A DNA stretch of 64,000 bases from Pandoraea captiosa (GCF_902459775.1 NZ_CABPSQ010000011.1:62001-126000), one strand, 5' to 3'. Counted from the first letter of the stretch, positions 7,562 to 16,787 are shown. A program made the numbers and translations. Notes: generated by a model not told the origin, from the letters alone.

Positions 7562-10500
7562 TCAGGCAGACGAAGCACGCGAATCAGGCGAGGCAGGCCA
7601 GGCACCCGAGCCGCCCGGCAAGGCACGCGCCAGCACACACGCCACATGCAACGCCTGCGTCTGCGCACCGTCATGAATCTGATGACGGCAACTGGTGCCG
7701 TCTGCGACGACGATGGCGTTTTCGCTGCGTTGTCGAATCGCCGGCAACAGCGTGAGTTCCGACATGGCGCGCGACGTGTCGTAATGTTCGGCCTCGTAAC
7801 CGAAGCTGCCTGCCATGCCGCAGCATGACGACTCGATCGATGATACCTTCAGCCCCGGCACCCATCCAAGCACCGCCGTGACGGGAGAGTAAGCATCGAA
7901 CGCCTTCTGATGGCAGTGACCGTGCACCAGCGCTTCGCCCACGCCGTCAGGCAGCGCTTGCCAGGCGATGTCCAGACGCCCTGCCGCCTTCTCCCGAACC
8001 AGAAATTCCTCAAACAGGAACGCGTTGTCTGCCAACCTGCGGGCCGCATTGCCGAAGCCATAGCCGAGCACCTCGTCGCGCAACGACAGCAGGCACGACG
8101 GCTCCAACCCCACGATGGGCACGCCGCGCTCGACGAACGGCATTACGGCGTCGAGCAGGCGACGCGCTTCCGCCTTCGCTTCGTCCACCAGCCCGGCTGC
8201 GAGAAACGTGCGCCCGCAGCACAGCGGCCGCTCGCCGGCACGCCGGTTCACGTGGACGGTGTAGCCCGCCGCTTCGAGCACCTGCCTCGCGGCACGCGCA
8301 TTCTCGGGCTCCATATAGTTGTTGAACGTGTCGACGAAGAGCAACACGTGGCGCCCGGCGTCGGCGCCGCCGCACGCGTCCTCAACCATGCCCAGCGGCG
8401 TCTGCCCCTCAAGGAAAGACCGTTTCAGCGCAGGCACCGAGCGCTCCAGCGCCAGACCCAGCCAGCGCTTTGCCGCGTTGCCACCCGGCAGACGCTGCGC
8501 CGCATCGAGCAGTCCGCCCACACGGCTGGCCCAGGGCGCGTAACGCGGCAGGTAAGCGATCAGCTTGTCGCGCAGCGACACGCCATGCCGCTTCGCGCGC
8601 GCATGGCGCGCCTCGATCTTGAATCGCGCCATGTCGATGCCCGTCGGACAATCCCGCTTGCAGCCCTTGCACGACACGCACAGATCGAGCGCGGCCTTGA
8701 CCTCGTCGCTCGCGAGCCCGTCCTCCCCCAACTGACCGGAGACAGCAAGACGCAGCGTGTTCGCCCGCCCCCGCGTCACATGCTGTTCGTCGCGCGTCAC
8801 GCGATAGCTTGGGCACATGGTGCCCGCGTCGAACTTGCGGCAGTGGCCGTTGTTGTTGCACATCTCGACGGCAGACGCCAGACCGTGCGTGGCGTCGCTG
8901 CCGGTATCCGGCGCGCTCTGCTCGCCGCTCAGCGCGTCGCGCCTGACGTTCCATGCGGTCCAGTCGAGCGCGGGCGTCATGGGCCTGGCCGCGTAGCCCG
9001 GTGCGAAACGGAACAGCTCGCGGGTGTCCATCTTCGGCGGGCGCACCATCTTGTCCGGATTGAAGCGGTTCTCCGGATCGAACAGTTGCTTGATCTCGCC
9101 GAACGCCGCATTGATGCGCGGGCCGTATTGCCAGGCCACCCACTCGCCCCGGCACAGACCGTCGCCGTGCTCGCCCGAGTAGGCGCCCTTGTATTCGCGC
9201 ACGAGCGCTGCGGCCTCCTCGGCGATCTCGCGCATCTTCACCGCGCCGTCGCGACGCATATCCAGAATCGGGCGCACATGCAGCGTGCCCACGCTCGCGT
9301 GCGCATACCAGGTGCCCTCGGTGCCGTTGCGATGGAACACTTCGGTCAGGCGTCGCGTGTACTCGGCCAGATGTTCCAGCGGCACGGCGCAATCTTCGAT
9401 GAAGGACACCGGCTTGCCGTCGCCCTTCATGCTCATCATGATGTTCAGGCCCGCCTTGCGCACTTCCCACAGGGCCTTTTGCGGTCCGGCATCGGGCATC
9501 TTCACCACGCTGTCGGGCAATCCGAGATCGCCCATCAACGTGGCGAGATCGTCGAGTCGCGCCCGCAGCGCCGCCGGATCGTCGCCCGCGAACTCGACCA
9601 GCAGAATCGCCTGCGGATCGCCCGTGAGCGCCTTCTCGATCACCGGACGGAACGCCGCGTTGTCCATGGCCAGATCGATCATCGTACGATCGACGAGTTC
9701 CACCGCCACCGGCCCGAGTTTGACGATGTGCTGCGTGAGATCCATCGCCTGATAGAACGTGGGGAAGTTCACCACGCCGAGCGTCTTGTGCTGCGGCAGC
9801 GGTGCGAGCTTGAGCGTGATCTGTCGGCTGTAGGCGAGCGTGCCTTCCGAGCCGACCAGCAGATGCGAGAGATTGGCCACGCCGTCGTCGGTGTACGCGC
9901 GCGGATTCAGACAATCGAACAGATCGAGGTTATAGCCCGCCACGCGACGCAGCACGCGCGGCACGCGCTCGCGCATCTCCTCCTGCTCGCGCATGGCGAT
10001 CTCGTGAACGCTGGCGAGCAGCGCCTTCGTGCGTGTGTCTGTGGGCGGGGTGTGCAACGAGCCGAAGTGCAGTTGGGCGCCATCGGCCAGCACAGCATCG
10101 ATGGACAGCACGTTGTGCACCATGTTGCCGTACTCGATGGAGCGCGATCCGCATGAGTTGTTGCCCGTCATGCCACCGATGGTGCATTGCGCCGCCGTCG
10201 ACACGTCGACCGGAAACCACAGGCCGTGCGGTTTGAGCCACGCATTCAGATGATCGAGCACGATGCCCGGCTCCACGGTAATCGTTCGCGCTTCGGCATC
10301 GAACGCCACTACGCGATTGAGCCATTTGCTGTTATCGATGACGAGTGCTTCGCCGATGGTCTGCCCGCACTGGCTGGTTCCCGCGCCGCGCGCGAGCACC
10401 GGCACCTGCTGATCGCGGGCAATGTCCAGCGCACGAATCAGATCTTCCTGATCGCGTGGCACGACCACGCCAATAGGGAAGATCTGGTAGATCGACGCAT

Positions 10501-10687
10501 CGGTCGCATAGCGGCCACGGCTCGCGCGATCGAAGAGCACGTCACCGCGAAGTTCGCGGCGCAGGCGTTCCTGCAATGGGGTGAGCGCTACGCCGCCGCG
10601 CTGCATCGGCATCAGATGCACGGGCTGACCCACGACATTCGGGCGGGCCGGGAGATGGGATTCACGGGCGTTCGGTTGGGAATTCAT
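7562..10687 (-). CDS. FAD- and [4Fe-4S]-binding D-2-hydroxyacid dehydrogenase
   Basis: A 1041-residue fusion. The N-terminal half is a PCMH-type FAD-binding domain (ARGAGTSQCGQTIG, GGMTGNNSCGSRS) and a FAD-oxidase C-terminal domain. Ferredoxin-like cysteine clusters follow near residue 609 (CNNNGHCR, MCPSYR) and near residue 670 (CVSCKGCKRDCP). Two CCG motifs lie near residues 822 and 952 (CCGRTF, CCGMAGSFG). This is the architecture of YdiJ-like and D-lactate/D-2-hydroxyglutarate dehydrogenases feeding electrons to the respiratory chain. The exact hydroxy acid is unknown; the neighbours suggest a beta-hydroxy or amino acid breakdown product. The ATG at 10687 lacks a strong ribosome site. Confidence 0.88.
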   Translation of the reverse strand: MNSQPNARESHLPARPNVVGQPVHLMPMQRGGVALTPLQERLRRELRGDVLFDRASRGRYATDASIYQIFPIGVVVPRDQEDLIRALDIARDQQVPVLARGAGTSQCGQTIGEALVIDNSKWLNRVVAFDAEARTITVEPGIVLDHLNAWLKPHGLWFPVDVSTAAQCTIGGMTGNNSCGSRSIEYGNMVHNVLSIDAVLADGAQLHFGSLHTPPTDTRTKALLASVHEIAMREQEEMRERVPRVLRRVAGYNLDLFDCLNPRAYTDDGVANLSHLLVGSEGTLAYSRQITLKLAPLPQHKTLGVVNFPTFYQAMDLTQHIVKLGPVAVELVDRTMIDLAMDNAAFRPVIEKALTGDPQAILLVEFAGDDPAALRARLDDLATLMGDLGLPDSVVKMPDAGPQKALWEVRKAGLNIMMSMKGDGKPVSFIEDCAVPLEHLAEYTRRLTEVFHRNGTEGTWYAHASVGTLHVRPILDMRRDGAVKMREIAEEAAALVREYKGAYSGEHGDGLCRGEWVAWQYGPRINAAFGEIKQLFDPENRFNPDKMVRPPKMDTRELFRFAPGYAARPMTPALDWTAWNVRRDALSGEQSAPDTGSDATHGLASAVEMCNNNGHCRKFDAGTMCPSYRVTRDEQHVTRGRANTLRLAVSGQLGEDGLASDEVKAALDLCVSCKGCKRDCPTGIDMARFKIEARHARAKRHGVSLRDKLIAYLPRYAPWASRVGGLLDAAQRLPGGNAAKRWLGLALERSVPALKRSFLEGQTPLGMVEDACGGADAGRHVLLFVDTFNNYMEPENARAARQVLEAAGYTVHVNRRAGERPLCCGRTFLAAGLVDEAKAEARRLLDAVMPFVERGVPIVGLEPSCLLSLRDEVLGYGFGNAARRLADNAFLFEEFLVREKAAGRLDIAWQALPDGVGEALVHGHCHQKAFDAYSPVTAVLGWVPGLKVSSIESSCCGMAGSFGYEAEHYDTSRAMSELTLLPAIRQRSENAIVVADGTSCRHQIHDGAQTQALHVACVLARALPGGSGAWPASPDSRASSA

Positions 10688-10907
10688 GGCGTGACTGGCA
10701 TTGAGCTGGCGGGGCGGGAGGCGTCGCAATCGCGAAGGCCGAATCGACGGCGCGTCCGACGCGGGCGAAGTCGCCCGGCCATGATGTTGCGGGGGAAGTC
10801 ATTCGACTTCGGTCGGCACCGCCTGGCGCCGCGCACGCGGAAACTTCCGGCGTGCGCGGCGATCAGGCGAGCGTCATACGTTCCTGCATTCACGGGTCGT
10901 GAACATG

Positions 10908-12185
10908 TCAGGCGGGCTGGCGAGCGTTGCTTGCCTTGGCGGCATCGCCCGCCATCGAGAACTTGCTCTCAGGTTGCATACGGAAGGCCAGCACCACCCC
11001 CACGGCCATCAGGATCATGCTGCCCACGAACGGCAGTTCCCAGTTGCCCGTGCGGTCGATGAGGTAGCCGGAGAGCACGGGCGAGATGATCGCCGCCAGT
11101 GCCGAGCCGGTGTTCATCATGCCGCTGGCGGTGCCCGAATACTCCGGCGCCACATCCATCGGGATGGCCCACATCGGGCCGATCGTCATTTCGGCGAAGA
11201 AGAACCCGAACGCCAGACACGCCATCGAGACATACAGATGGTGCGTGAACATCATCGGCACGAGCGAAATGAGCGTCAGCAGCATGCACACCGACACCAT
11301 CCAGCTGCGCGCACGCTTCAGATTGCCCGTGCGCTCGTAAAGCTTGTCGGTGACGATCCCGCCGAGCGTGTCACCGACCACACCGGCAAAGAACACGCTC
11401 GACGCGAACAACGCCGACTTCTTCAGATCGAGGTCGTAGCTGTGCAGGAAGTACTGCGGAATCCACGACAGGAACAGCCACAGTGTCCAGCCATAGCAGA
11501 AGTACACGATGGTCACGGGCATCATGCGCCTGAACAGCGGCCCCCACGGCACCGAGCCGCTCTTGGCCTTGAGCGCGGGCAACACGGCGAGTTCTTCCGT
11601 CGTAATGCGCGGATGATCCTGCGGACGTTCCGTGAAGGTCAGCGCCCACAACGCGACCCAGATCAGGCTGACGATACCGCACAGGTAGAACGACTCGCGC
11701 CAGCCGTGCGTAGCCATGATGAACACCACCACGGCCGGCGCCACGGCGTTACCGATGCGCGACGCCGCGTGCGTGATCCCCTGCGCGAAACCGCGCTTTT
11801 CCTTCGGAATCCAGCGCGACATGGCCGACGTGGCCGCCGGGAACGTCGCCCCTTCGCCCAGCCCCAGCAGCAAGCGCGCGAGCAGCAGCGTGACGAGACC
11901 GCCGGCCATGCCGGTCAGGATGGTCGCCACGGCCCAGAGCGCGCCGCACACGAGCAGCGTGCGTTTGGCGCCGAAACGGTCGCTGACCCAGCCGCCGATG
12001 ATTTGAAATACCAGATAGGGGTAGGCAAATGCCGAGAAGACAAGACCGATTTCAGTCTTGGAGAGATTGAATTCCTTGCCGAATCCGGCCGCAGCCGTAC
12101 TGACGTTGACACGATCGAGGTAGGTGATGAAATACATGACGCATAGCATCACCAGCACGACCCTTGTCGCTCTGAAAAGCTTCAT
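10908..12185 (-). CDS. MFS transporter, anion:cation symporter (ACS) type
   Basis: A 425-residue major facilitator with 12 predicted helices. The first helix ends YFITYLDRVNVSTA, and the loop after helix 2 carries GWVSDRFGAKRTLL. The pattern, including RWIPKEKRGFAQGITHAASRIG split by the central helix, is that of the ACS subfamily (GudP, ExuT, D-galactonate carriers), which import organic acids with protons. CAGGAG eight bases before ATG 12185 fixes the start. It follows the aminotransferase gene by 191 bases on the same strand and probably imports the substrate of this unit. Confidence 0.88.
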   Translation of the reverse strand: MKLFRATRVVLVMLCVMYFITYLDRVNVSTAAAGFGKEFNLSKTEIGLVFSAFAYPYLVFQIIGGWVSDRFGAKRTLLVCGALWAVATILTGMAGGLVTLLLARLLLGLGEGATFPAATSAMSRWIPKEKRGFAQGITHAASRIGNAVAPAVVVFIMATHGWRESFYLCGIVSLIWVALWALTFTERPQDHPRITTEELAVLPALKAKSGSVPWGPLFRRMMPVTIVYFCYGWTLWLFLSWIPQYFLHSYDLDLKKSALFASSVFFAGVVGDTLGGIVTDKLYERTGNLKRARSWMVSVCMLLTLISLVPMMFTHHLYVSMACLAFGFFFAEMTIGPMWAIPMDVAPEYSGTASGMMNTGSALAAIISPVLSGYLIDRTGNWELPFVGSMILMAVGVVLAFRMQPESKFSMAGDAAKASNARQPA

Positions 12186-12376
12186 TGCATGTCTCCTGAA
12201 ACATCCCGTGAAGCGCGGCTGCGGCATGCGGCCAGCGCAAAGGTGTTGCTGCGTCACGGGCCTTTCTGTACTGAAGCCCTGTGACGCGTGAATGACAATA
12301 AAAGCGTTCACTTCAGAGGCGATGCTCGCCGTGCAACATCCCCTCTTGTCCCCTGATAAGGACTACTAACGGCATG

Positions 12377-13597
12377 TCAGGCGGCGGCCTTGAGCAACGG
12401 CGCAGTTTTGGCCTGTGCCAGGTAGTCCATGGCGGCGACGACACCGGAGGCTGCCAGCTTCACGCCGGAGATTTGCAGCCCCATTTCGCAGCCCGAGAGC
12501 GTAGCCATGAGCGTGAGATCGTTGCAGTCGCCGAGGTGACCGATCCGGAACATCGTGCCGCGAATCTTGCCGAGCGCCTGACCGAGCGACATGTCGAAGC
12601 GTTCGTAGATACGCTTGCGCACCTCGTCGGCGTCCACGCCTTGCGGCATCACGACACCGGTGAGCACCGGGCTGTACACCGCCGGGTCCTGACACTGGAT
12701 CTCGAGCCCCCAGGCATTGACCGCGCGGCGCGTTGCCTCGGCCAGACGCTGGTGGCGCGCAAACACGTTGTCCAGCCCTTCTTCCAGAATCATGTCGAGC
12801 GCTTCGGACAAGCCGTACAGCAGGTTGGTGTTCGGCGTGTACGGCCAGTAGCCGTTCTTGTTCGCTTCGATGATTTCCTGCCAGCCCCAGAACGCCCGCG
12901 GCAACTTCGCTTGCTTGCCGGCTTCGAGCGCCTTCGGCGACACCGCGTTGAAGCTGATGCCCGGCGGCAGCATCAACCCCTTTTGCGAACCGGAGACGGT
13001 CACGTCCACCCCCCATTCGTCGTGACGATAGTCCGCCGAGCCGAGACCCGAGATGGTGTCGACAAGCAGCAGCGCCGGGTGCCCAGCGGCGTCGATGGCA
13101 CGACGCACCGCTGCGATGTCCGACGTCACGCCGGTGGAAGTCTCGTTATGCACCACGCACACGGCCTTGATGGCATGGGCGGTGTCGGCGCGCAGGCGCG
13201 CTTCGATCATGTCCGGCTGCACGCCACGGCGCCAGCCTTCGGTGCCCGGCAGGCCAATGAACTCGGGTTTGAGGCCAAGGTTTTCGGCCATCTTTTTCCA
13301 GAGCGTCGAGAAGTGCCCGGTCTCGAACATCAGCACATGGTCGCCAGGCGAGAGCGTATTGGACAGCGCAGCCTCCCACGCGCCGGTACCCGATGCCGGA
13401 TAAATCACGACCGGCTGCTCCGTCTTGAAAATCTTCTTGATGTCGGCGAGCACCTTGCGACCCAGTGCGCCGAACTCGGGGCCACGATGGTCGATCGTCG
13501 GATAACTCATCGCGCGCAGAATGCGATCCGGCACCGGGCTCGGGCCTGGGATCTGCAGGAAATGGCGACCCGAGGGGTGGAAATCGAGCTTCAGCAT
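12377..13597 (-). CDS. class V PLP aminotransferase (serine/alanine-glyoxylate type)
   Basis: A 406-residue aminotransferase. The opening FLQIPGPSPVPDRILRAM is typical of serine-pyruvate/alanine-glyoxylate aminotransferases. The cofactor-phosphate segment is ASGTGAWEAAL, the Asp in LLLVDTISGLGS contacts PLP, and the Schiff-base lysine is K206 in GSQKGLMLPPG. Such enzymes interconvert glyoxylate and glycine or pyruvate and alanine. GGAGAG lies upstream of ATG 13597. It is the promoter-proximal gene of the unit reaching to 6338 and faces the GntR regulator; a shared palindrome sits in its promoter. Confidence 0.9.
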   Translation of the reverse strand: MLKLDFHPSGRHFLQIPGPSPVPDRILRAMSYPTIDHRGPEFGALGRKVLADIKKIFKTEQPVVIYPASGTGAWEAALSNTLSPGDHVLMFETGHFSTLWKKMAENLGLKPEFIGLPGTEGWRRGVQPDMIEARLRADTAHAIKAVCVVHNETSTGVTSDIAAVRRAIDAAGHPALLLVDTISGLGSADYRHDEWGVDVTVSGSQKGLMLPPGISFNAVSPKALEAGKQAKLPRAFWGWQEIIEANKNGYWPYTPNTNLLYGLSEALDMILEEGLDNVFARHQRLAEATRRAVNAWGLEIQCQDPAVYSPVLTGVVMPQGVDADEVRKRIYERFDMSLGQALGKIRGTMFRIGHLGDCNDLTLMATLSGCEMGLQISGVKLAASGVVAAMDYLAQAKTAPLLKAAA

Positions 13598-13631
13598 GAA
13601 CGTCTCTCTCCTCTTGAAAATTCGTTTTGAA

Positions 13632-13646
13632 TTTTGCATTCAAAAT
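13632..13646 (-). promoter_or_regulatory. GntR-type operator, aminotransferase side
   Basis: On the minus strand the 15 bases ATTTTGAATGCAAAA form an inverted repeat TTTTG-N4-CAAAA, 35 bases before the aminotransferase start. The same 15 bases occur at 13776-13790 at the start of the divergent regulator gene. Two identical copies in a divergent promoter are what a GntR autoregulator would leave. Confidence 0.65.
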
Positions 13647-13775
13647 ACTTTAGCAGAGCCGATGGCTTTCGCAAGGGGTGAGAAGCGCTTTTAATACAGT
13701 CGTTTACCCTAGAGATACGGACGCCTGATACCGTGCGTTACAATCCCGGTCACGCGCTTTGACGATGCCTTGATG

Positions 13776-13790
13776 ATTTTGAATGCAAAA
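13776..13790 (+). promoter_or_regulatory. GntR-type operator overlapping the regulator start
   Basis: The second copy of ATTTTGAATGCAAAA (TTTTG-N4-CAAAA palindrome). It covers the ATG at 13783, so binding would block its own transcription or initiation. If the true start is ATG 13792, the site lies just before it. Confidence 0.6.
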
Positions 13791-14499
13791 AATGGATAAC
13801 ACGTCGACGATTGCCGCCCCCGAGATTCCGCGTGTCGAGCGCTTGCGGTTGCACGACACGGTCGTCGAGCACCTGCGCCGCCTCATCATCGAGGGCGTGC
13901 TCAGCCCCGGCGTCAAACTCAACGAACGCGAGTTGTGCGAGACGCTCGGCATCTCGCGCACCCCGTTGCGTGAGGCCTTCAAGGTGCTTGCCGCCGAGGG
14001 ACTGATCGAGATTGCGCCGAATCGCGGCGCGAGTGTCGCGCGCATGACGGAGAAGGAAATCCGGGAGATGTTCGAGCTCATGAGTGCGCTCGAAGCCTTT
14101 TCGGGAGAACTGGCGGCAGAACGGATGACATCGGTAGAGCTTGCCGAAATCAAGGCGTTGCATTACGCCATGCTTGCGTGCCGCGCGCAGCAGGATCTTC
14201 CCGGCTATTACGCACGTAACCAGGCCATTCACGACCGCATCAACGAAGCGGCGCGCAACGGCGCGCTGCGTCAGACTTATGTGTCGATCAACCGTCGCCT
14301 GATGGCGCTGCGCTTCCGTTCGAACTTCCATGCGGACAAGTGGGATCGCGCCATCGACGAGCACGAACAAATGATCGATGCCCTCGAAAAGCGCGACGGC
14401 AAGCGACTGGGCGAAATCTTGCGCAAGCATCTGCTCGCCAAGCGCGACGCCGTGCTGCAAATCCACGCCGACCCGGCGAGCGATGCCCCGAGCAACTGA
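13783..14499 (+). CDS. GntR-family regulator, FadR/FCD subfamily
   Basis: A 238-residue repressor. The winged helix spans about residues 15-80 (VVEHLRRLIIEGVLSPG, then LGISRTPLREAFKVLAAEG). An all-helical FCD effector domain fills about residues 90-220 and carries the Asp/His metal-ligand pattern seen in FCD proteins (HDRINEAARNGAL, DEHEQMIDAL). FCD regulators respond to small organic acids and usually repress a divergent catabolic operon. Start could be ATG 13783 or 13792; neither has a clear ribosome site. The shared operator pair points to control of the aminotransferase-to-aldolase unit and of itself. Confidence 0.9.
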   Translation: MQKMDNTSTIAAPEIPRVERLRLHDTVVEHLRRLIIEGVLSPGVKLNERELCETLGISRTPLREAFKVLAAEGLIEIAPNRGASVARMTEKEIREMFELMSALEAFSGELAAERMTSVELAEIKALHYAMLACRAQQDLPGYYARNQAIHDRINEAARNGALRQTYVSINRRLMALRFRSNFHADKWDRAIDEHEQMIDALEKRDGKRLGEILRKHLLAKRDAVLQIHADPASDAPSN

Positions 14500-14591
14500 C
14501 GCCGCAGGGCGACGGGCGGCTCGGCACATGCTACGGCTCTCGCCGTCCCCACCATCCTCACCATCGCTTCAGTTCGACGCACAAAAGACAA

Positions 14592-14625
14592 ACGGCACGT
14601 CGAGTGCAATCACTCGACGTGCCGT
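14592..14625 (-). terminator. strong hairpin terminator between convergent genes
   Basis: ACGGCACGTCGAGTG and CACTCGACGTGCCGT form a perfect 15-bp stem with loop CAAT. On the minus strand it is followed by TTTGTCTTTTGTG, 20 bases past the stop of the flavodoxin-like gene; it can also serve the GntR gene from the other side. Confidence 0.85.
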
Positions 14626-14644
14626 CGATCGCTTCAGCGATGCG

Positions 14645-15301
14645 TCAGAGGCGACGCTCGGCCGCTTCGCGCGCACGACGCGCCAATACGGCGGGAGACT
14701 CCAGGACTTCGCCGGCCAGACGCGCGACCAGCGATGCGACGTTGCGTCCGTACTGCTTGCCGGAGATGACGTCCGCCGGGTCGAGCGCGTACGCCGCGTC
14801 GACTTCCACGCCCGGCGCCGTCACCGCCGGGAAATCGCCCGCGAAGCGCATGACCGGCGACGCCGCCGCGCCGCGCACCTCGAAACCGGTGTCATCGGCA
14901 TCCACATCTGCCCATACCATGCCGTGCTGCGCTGCCAACGCGGCGAAGTAGTCGAGCGTGTTGCGCTTGTCGTCGCTGGAGCGGCAGCTAAACGAGAAGC
15001 CCCCCGCGACCTTGTTGCGCCAGCTACGGGCGCGCCACATGCCGGTGGTCGCATCTGCGAAGGCTTTGAACGTGGCGGCAATTCCACCCTGGAATGCCGG
15101 CGCACCGAAGATGATGGCGTCGGCAGCGGCCAGACGCGACAGCATGGCTTCGTCATGCCATTGCCCGTCGACGAGCTGGTGCGGCTCGATGCTGAACAGT
15201 TGCGCGTGCGCACCGGCGTCGTTGACGCCTTGCGCAACGGAATGGGCAATCATGGCGGTCGCGCCGCCCTGCGAGTAATAAACGATTGCGATATTGGACA
15301 T
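14645..15301 (-). CDS. flavodoxin-like NAD(P)H:quinone oxidoreductase (WrbA-like)
   Basis: A 218-residue flavodoxin-fold protein. The FMN phosphate loop is YYSQGGATAMIA near residue 9, and IIFGAPAFQGGIAATFKAF is the segment that in WrbA-type enzymes follows strand 3. The C-terminal third (DVISGKQYGRNVASLVARL) is longer than classic WrbA and resembles NADPH-dependent FMN reductases of unknown substrate. The protein is cytosolic with no signal. ATG 15301 has GGGAAG upstream. It is isolated, ending at a strong terminator. Confidence 0.75.
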   Translation of the reverse strand: MSNIAIVYYSQGGATAMIAHSVAQGVNDAGAHAQLFSIEPHQLVDGQWHDEAMLSRLAAADAIIFGAPAFQGGIAATFKAFADATTGMWRARSWRNKVAGGFSFSCRSSDDKRNTLDYFAALAAQHGMVWADVDADDTGFEVRGAAASPVMRFAGDFPAVTAPGVEVDAAYALDPADVISGKQYGRNVASLVARLAGEVLESPAVLARRAREAAERRL

Positions 15302-15722
15302 GGCGTAGTGCTTCCCTATTGGATGTCCGCCCCATGGCACCGCCCGGATCGCGCTTCCCTTCGCTTCCTTTGGCTTGTCTGGACATCAGTCAGGTCCAAA
15401 TGATGCCAGTGATAACCCCTAGGGAATAGCCCGCATTCATGGACATGACTGTTCCGCCAAAGATAACAATCGAATGTCGGCAAGACGCTGTCGGCCCGCG
15501 AGCGCGAAACCAACAGGAAAATGGCGCCACGCTGACCGCGAGGCCGTCACCGTGTCACCGACTAAAGCCCTACGGCGCGCGAGGAAATTATCGGGACATT
15601 CACGTCGCCAAGCACAGTAGGTTGCGTGCAGTTCGAAGACGCTTCGCCGAATATCACGTGAGATCCGCTCAACGCCTCACGAACATCATGTTCGTCGCGG
15701 CGGACGTGCCTGCGCCGAGCGC
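15302..15722. other. 421-bp region between flavodoxin-like gene and IclR gene
   Basis: This holds the promoter of the minus-strand flavodoxin-like gene and the trailing region of the IclR gene. A 107-codon plus-strand frame crosses it (15439-15762) but looks like random Arg/Pro-rich translation and runs into the IclR gene. No RNA, repeat or clear site is seen. Confidence 0.5.
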
Positions 15723-16583
15723 TCAGCGGCGCGAAGGCGCACCAAGGCGCACCGACAACTGATCGGCCAGCTCGCGCATCTGGCGACCGATGCGCTGCCC
15801 CGTCTCGGCATCGATCTCGTTGGTCAGAAAGCTCACCGCCAGACCGGCCACGGCACGCTCGCCGCTCGCGTCGAACACCGGCGCACCGAAACAGATCATG
15901 CCTTCGCGCATCTGTCCGTTGTCGATGGAATAGCCGTCGCGGCGCACCTGCGCCATTTCCTCGGCGAGTGCAGGATACGTACTGACGCTCGCCCGCGTGA
16001 GCGGTGCGGGCCATGCCCCCGCGAGCAAATCGGCCGCCTCGCCCGGTGGCAGCGTCGAGAGCATCGCCTTGCCGGTGGCCGTATAAGGCGCGGGCAGTCG
16101 CATGCCGATCCGGAACGTCACGCCAAGCGGCCGGTTGCCGTTGTGGCAGGCGAGATAGATCACTTCGGCGCCGTCAAGCACCGACAGCGTGACGGTCTCC
16201 TGCGCAAACGCGCGCGATGCCTCCCAGACGGCCCGAAATTCCTCGGTGATATTGGTCTGCGACAGGAACGCATTCGCCCATCCCATCACATACGAGCCCA
16301 TCGTCATGCCGCCATTGGCATGACGTTTCACCAGCCGCAACTTGACGAGCGTGTCGCACAGTCCGTGCAGCGTGCTCTTGGGCACCCCCGTCTCGCGCGC
16401 CAGATCGGCCAGCCCCACCGGCTCGGACGCCGCCGCGATCACATCGAGGATGTGCACGGCGCGCACCACGGCGGGCGCGGTGGTCTTGAGCGGTTCATCG
16501 GCGTTGGCCGCATGAGGGGCATGGGCAGCACCAGCGGCCGCGAGCGAAGCGTTGGCAGGCAGATCGAGTTTGCGCTTTGGCAT
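15723..16583 (-). CDS. IclR-family transcriptional regulator
   Basis: A 286-residue regulator. A low-complexity Ala-rich leader (residues 1-35) precedes the winged helix (residues about 36-97, with LADLARETGVPKSTLHGL), then the IclR effector domain (about 115-280, with TATGKAMLSTLPPGEA and the later CFGAPVFD segment). IclR proteins bind small acids and often control a divergent catabolic operon. It faces the semialdehyde dehydrogenase operon across 295 bases that contain three evenly spaced repeats. No good ribosome site is visible at 16583. Confidence 0.88.
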   Translation of the reverse strand: MPKRKLDLPANASLAAAGAAHAPHAANADEPLKTTAPAVVRAVHILDVIAAASEPVGLADLARETGVPKSTLHGLCDTLVKLRLVKRHANGGMTMGSYVMGWANAFLSQTNITEEFRAVWEASRAFAQETVTLSVLDGAEVIYLACHNGNRPLGVTFRIGMRLPAPYTATGKAMLSTLPPGEAADLLAGAWPAPLTRASVSTYPALAEEMAQVRRDGYSIDNGQMREGMICFGAPVFDASGERAVAGLAVSFLTNEIDAETGQRIGRQMRELADQLSVRLGAPSRR

Positions 16584-16735
16584 GAATCGGGAGTCTCGGG
16601 AATCACGGAAATCGGGGCGTCAAGCAGGCGTCTCGGGCATTGAGACGCCCGGCGCAGGGCGCGACGCCGCCAGCATGGTACGGGTAACACCTGCCCATTC
16701 CGCCCTAGGAAAACCCCTTAGTTGCACCTGAAACG

Positions 16736-16787
16736 TTCAATACGTAGAATCACATTCAATACATAGAATATCGTTCAATAGATAGAA
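16736..16787. promoter_or_regulatory. three 14-bp operator-like repeats at 19-bp spacing
   Basis: TTCAATACGTAGAA (16736), TTCAATACATAGAA (16755) and TTCAATAGATAGAA (16774) start exactly 19 bases apart. Each is an imperfect palindrome (TTC...GAA ends). They lie in the divergent promoter between the IclR regulator and gabD-like gene, 92 bases before the latter, so an IclR operator array is the natural reading. Confidence 0.65.

Noticed and set aside
7910-10156. Long plus-strand frame of 748 codons opposite the FAD/FeS dehydrogenase
   Set aside because: Arg/His/Gln-rich translation with no domain, fully antisense to a gene with clear motifs; a high-GC shadow.
15439-15762. Possible small gene of 107 codons between flavodoxin-like and IclR genes
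   Set aside because: Composition looks random, it runs into the IclR gene, and there is no ribosome site.
16736-16787. CRISPR or transposon-end repeats
   Set aside because: Repeat spacing of 5 bases and position in a divergent promoter fit operators; no transposase or cas gene is near.
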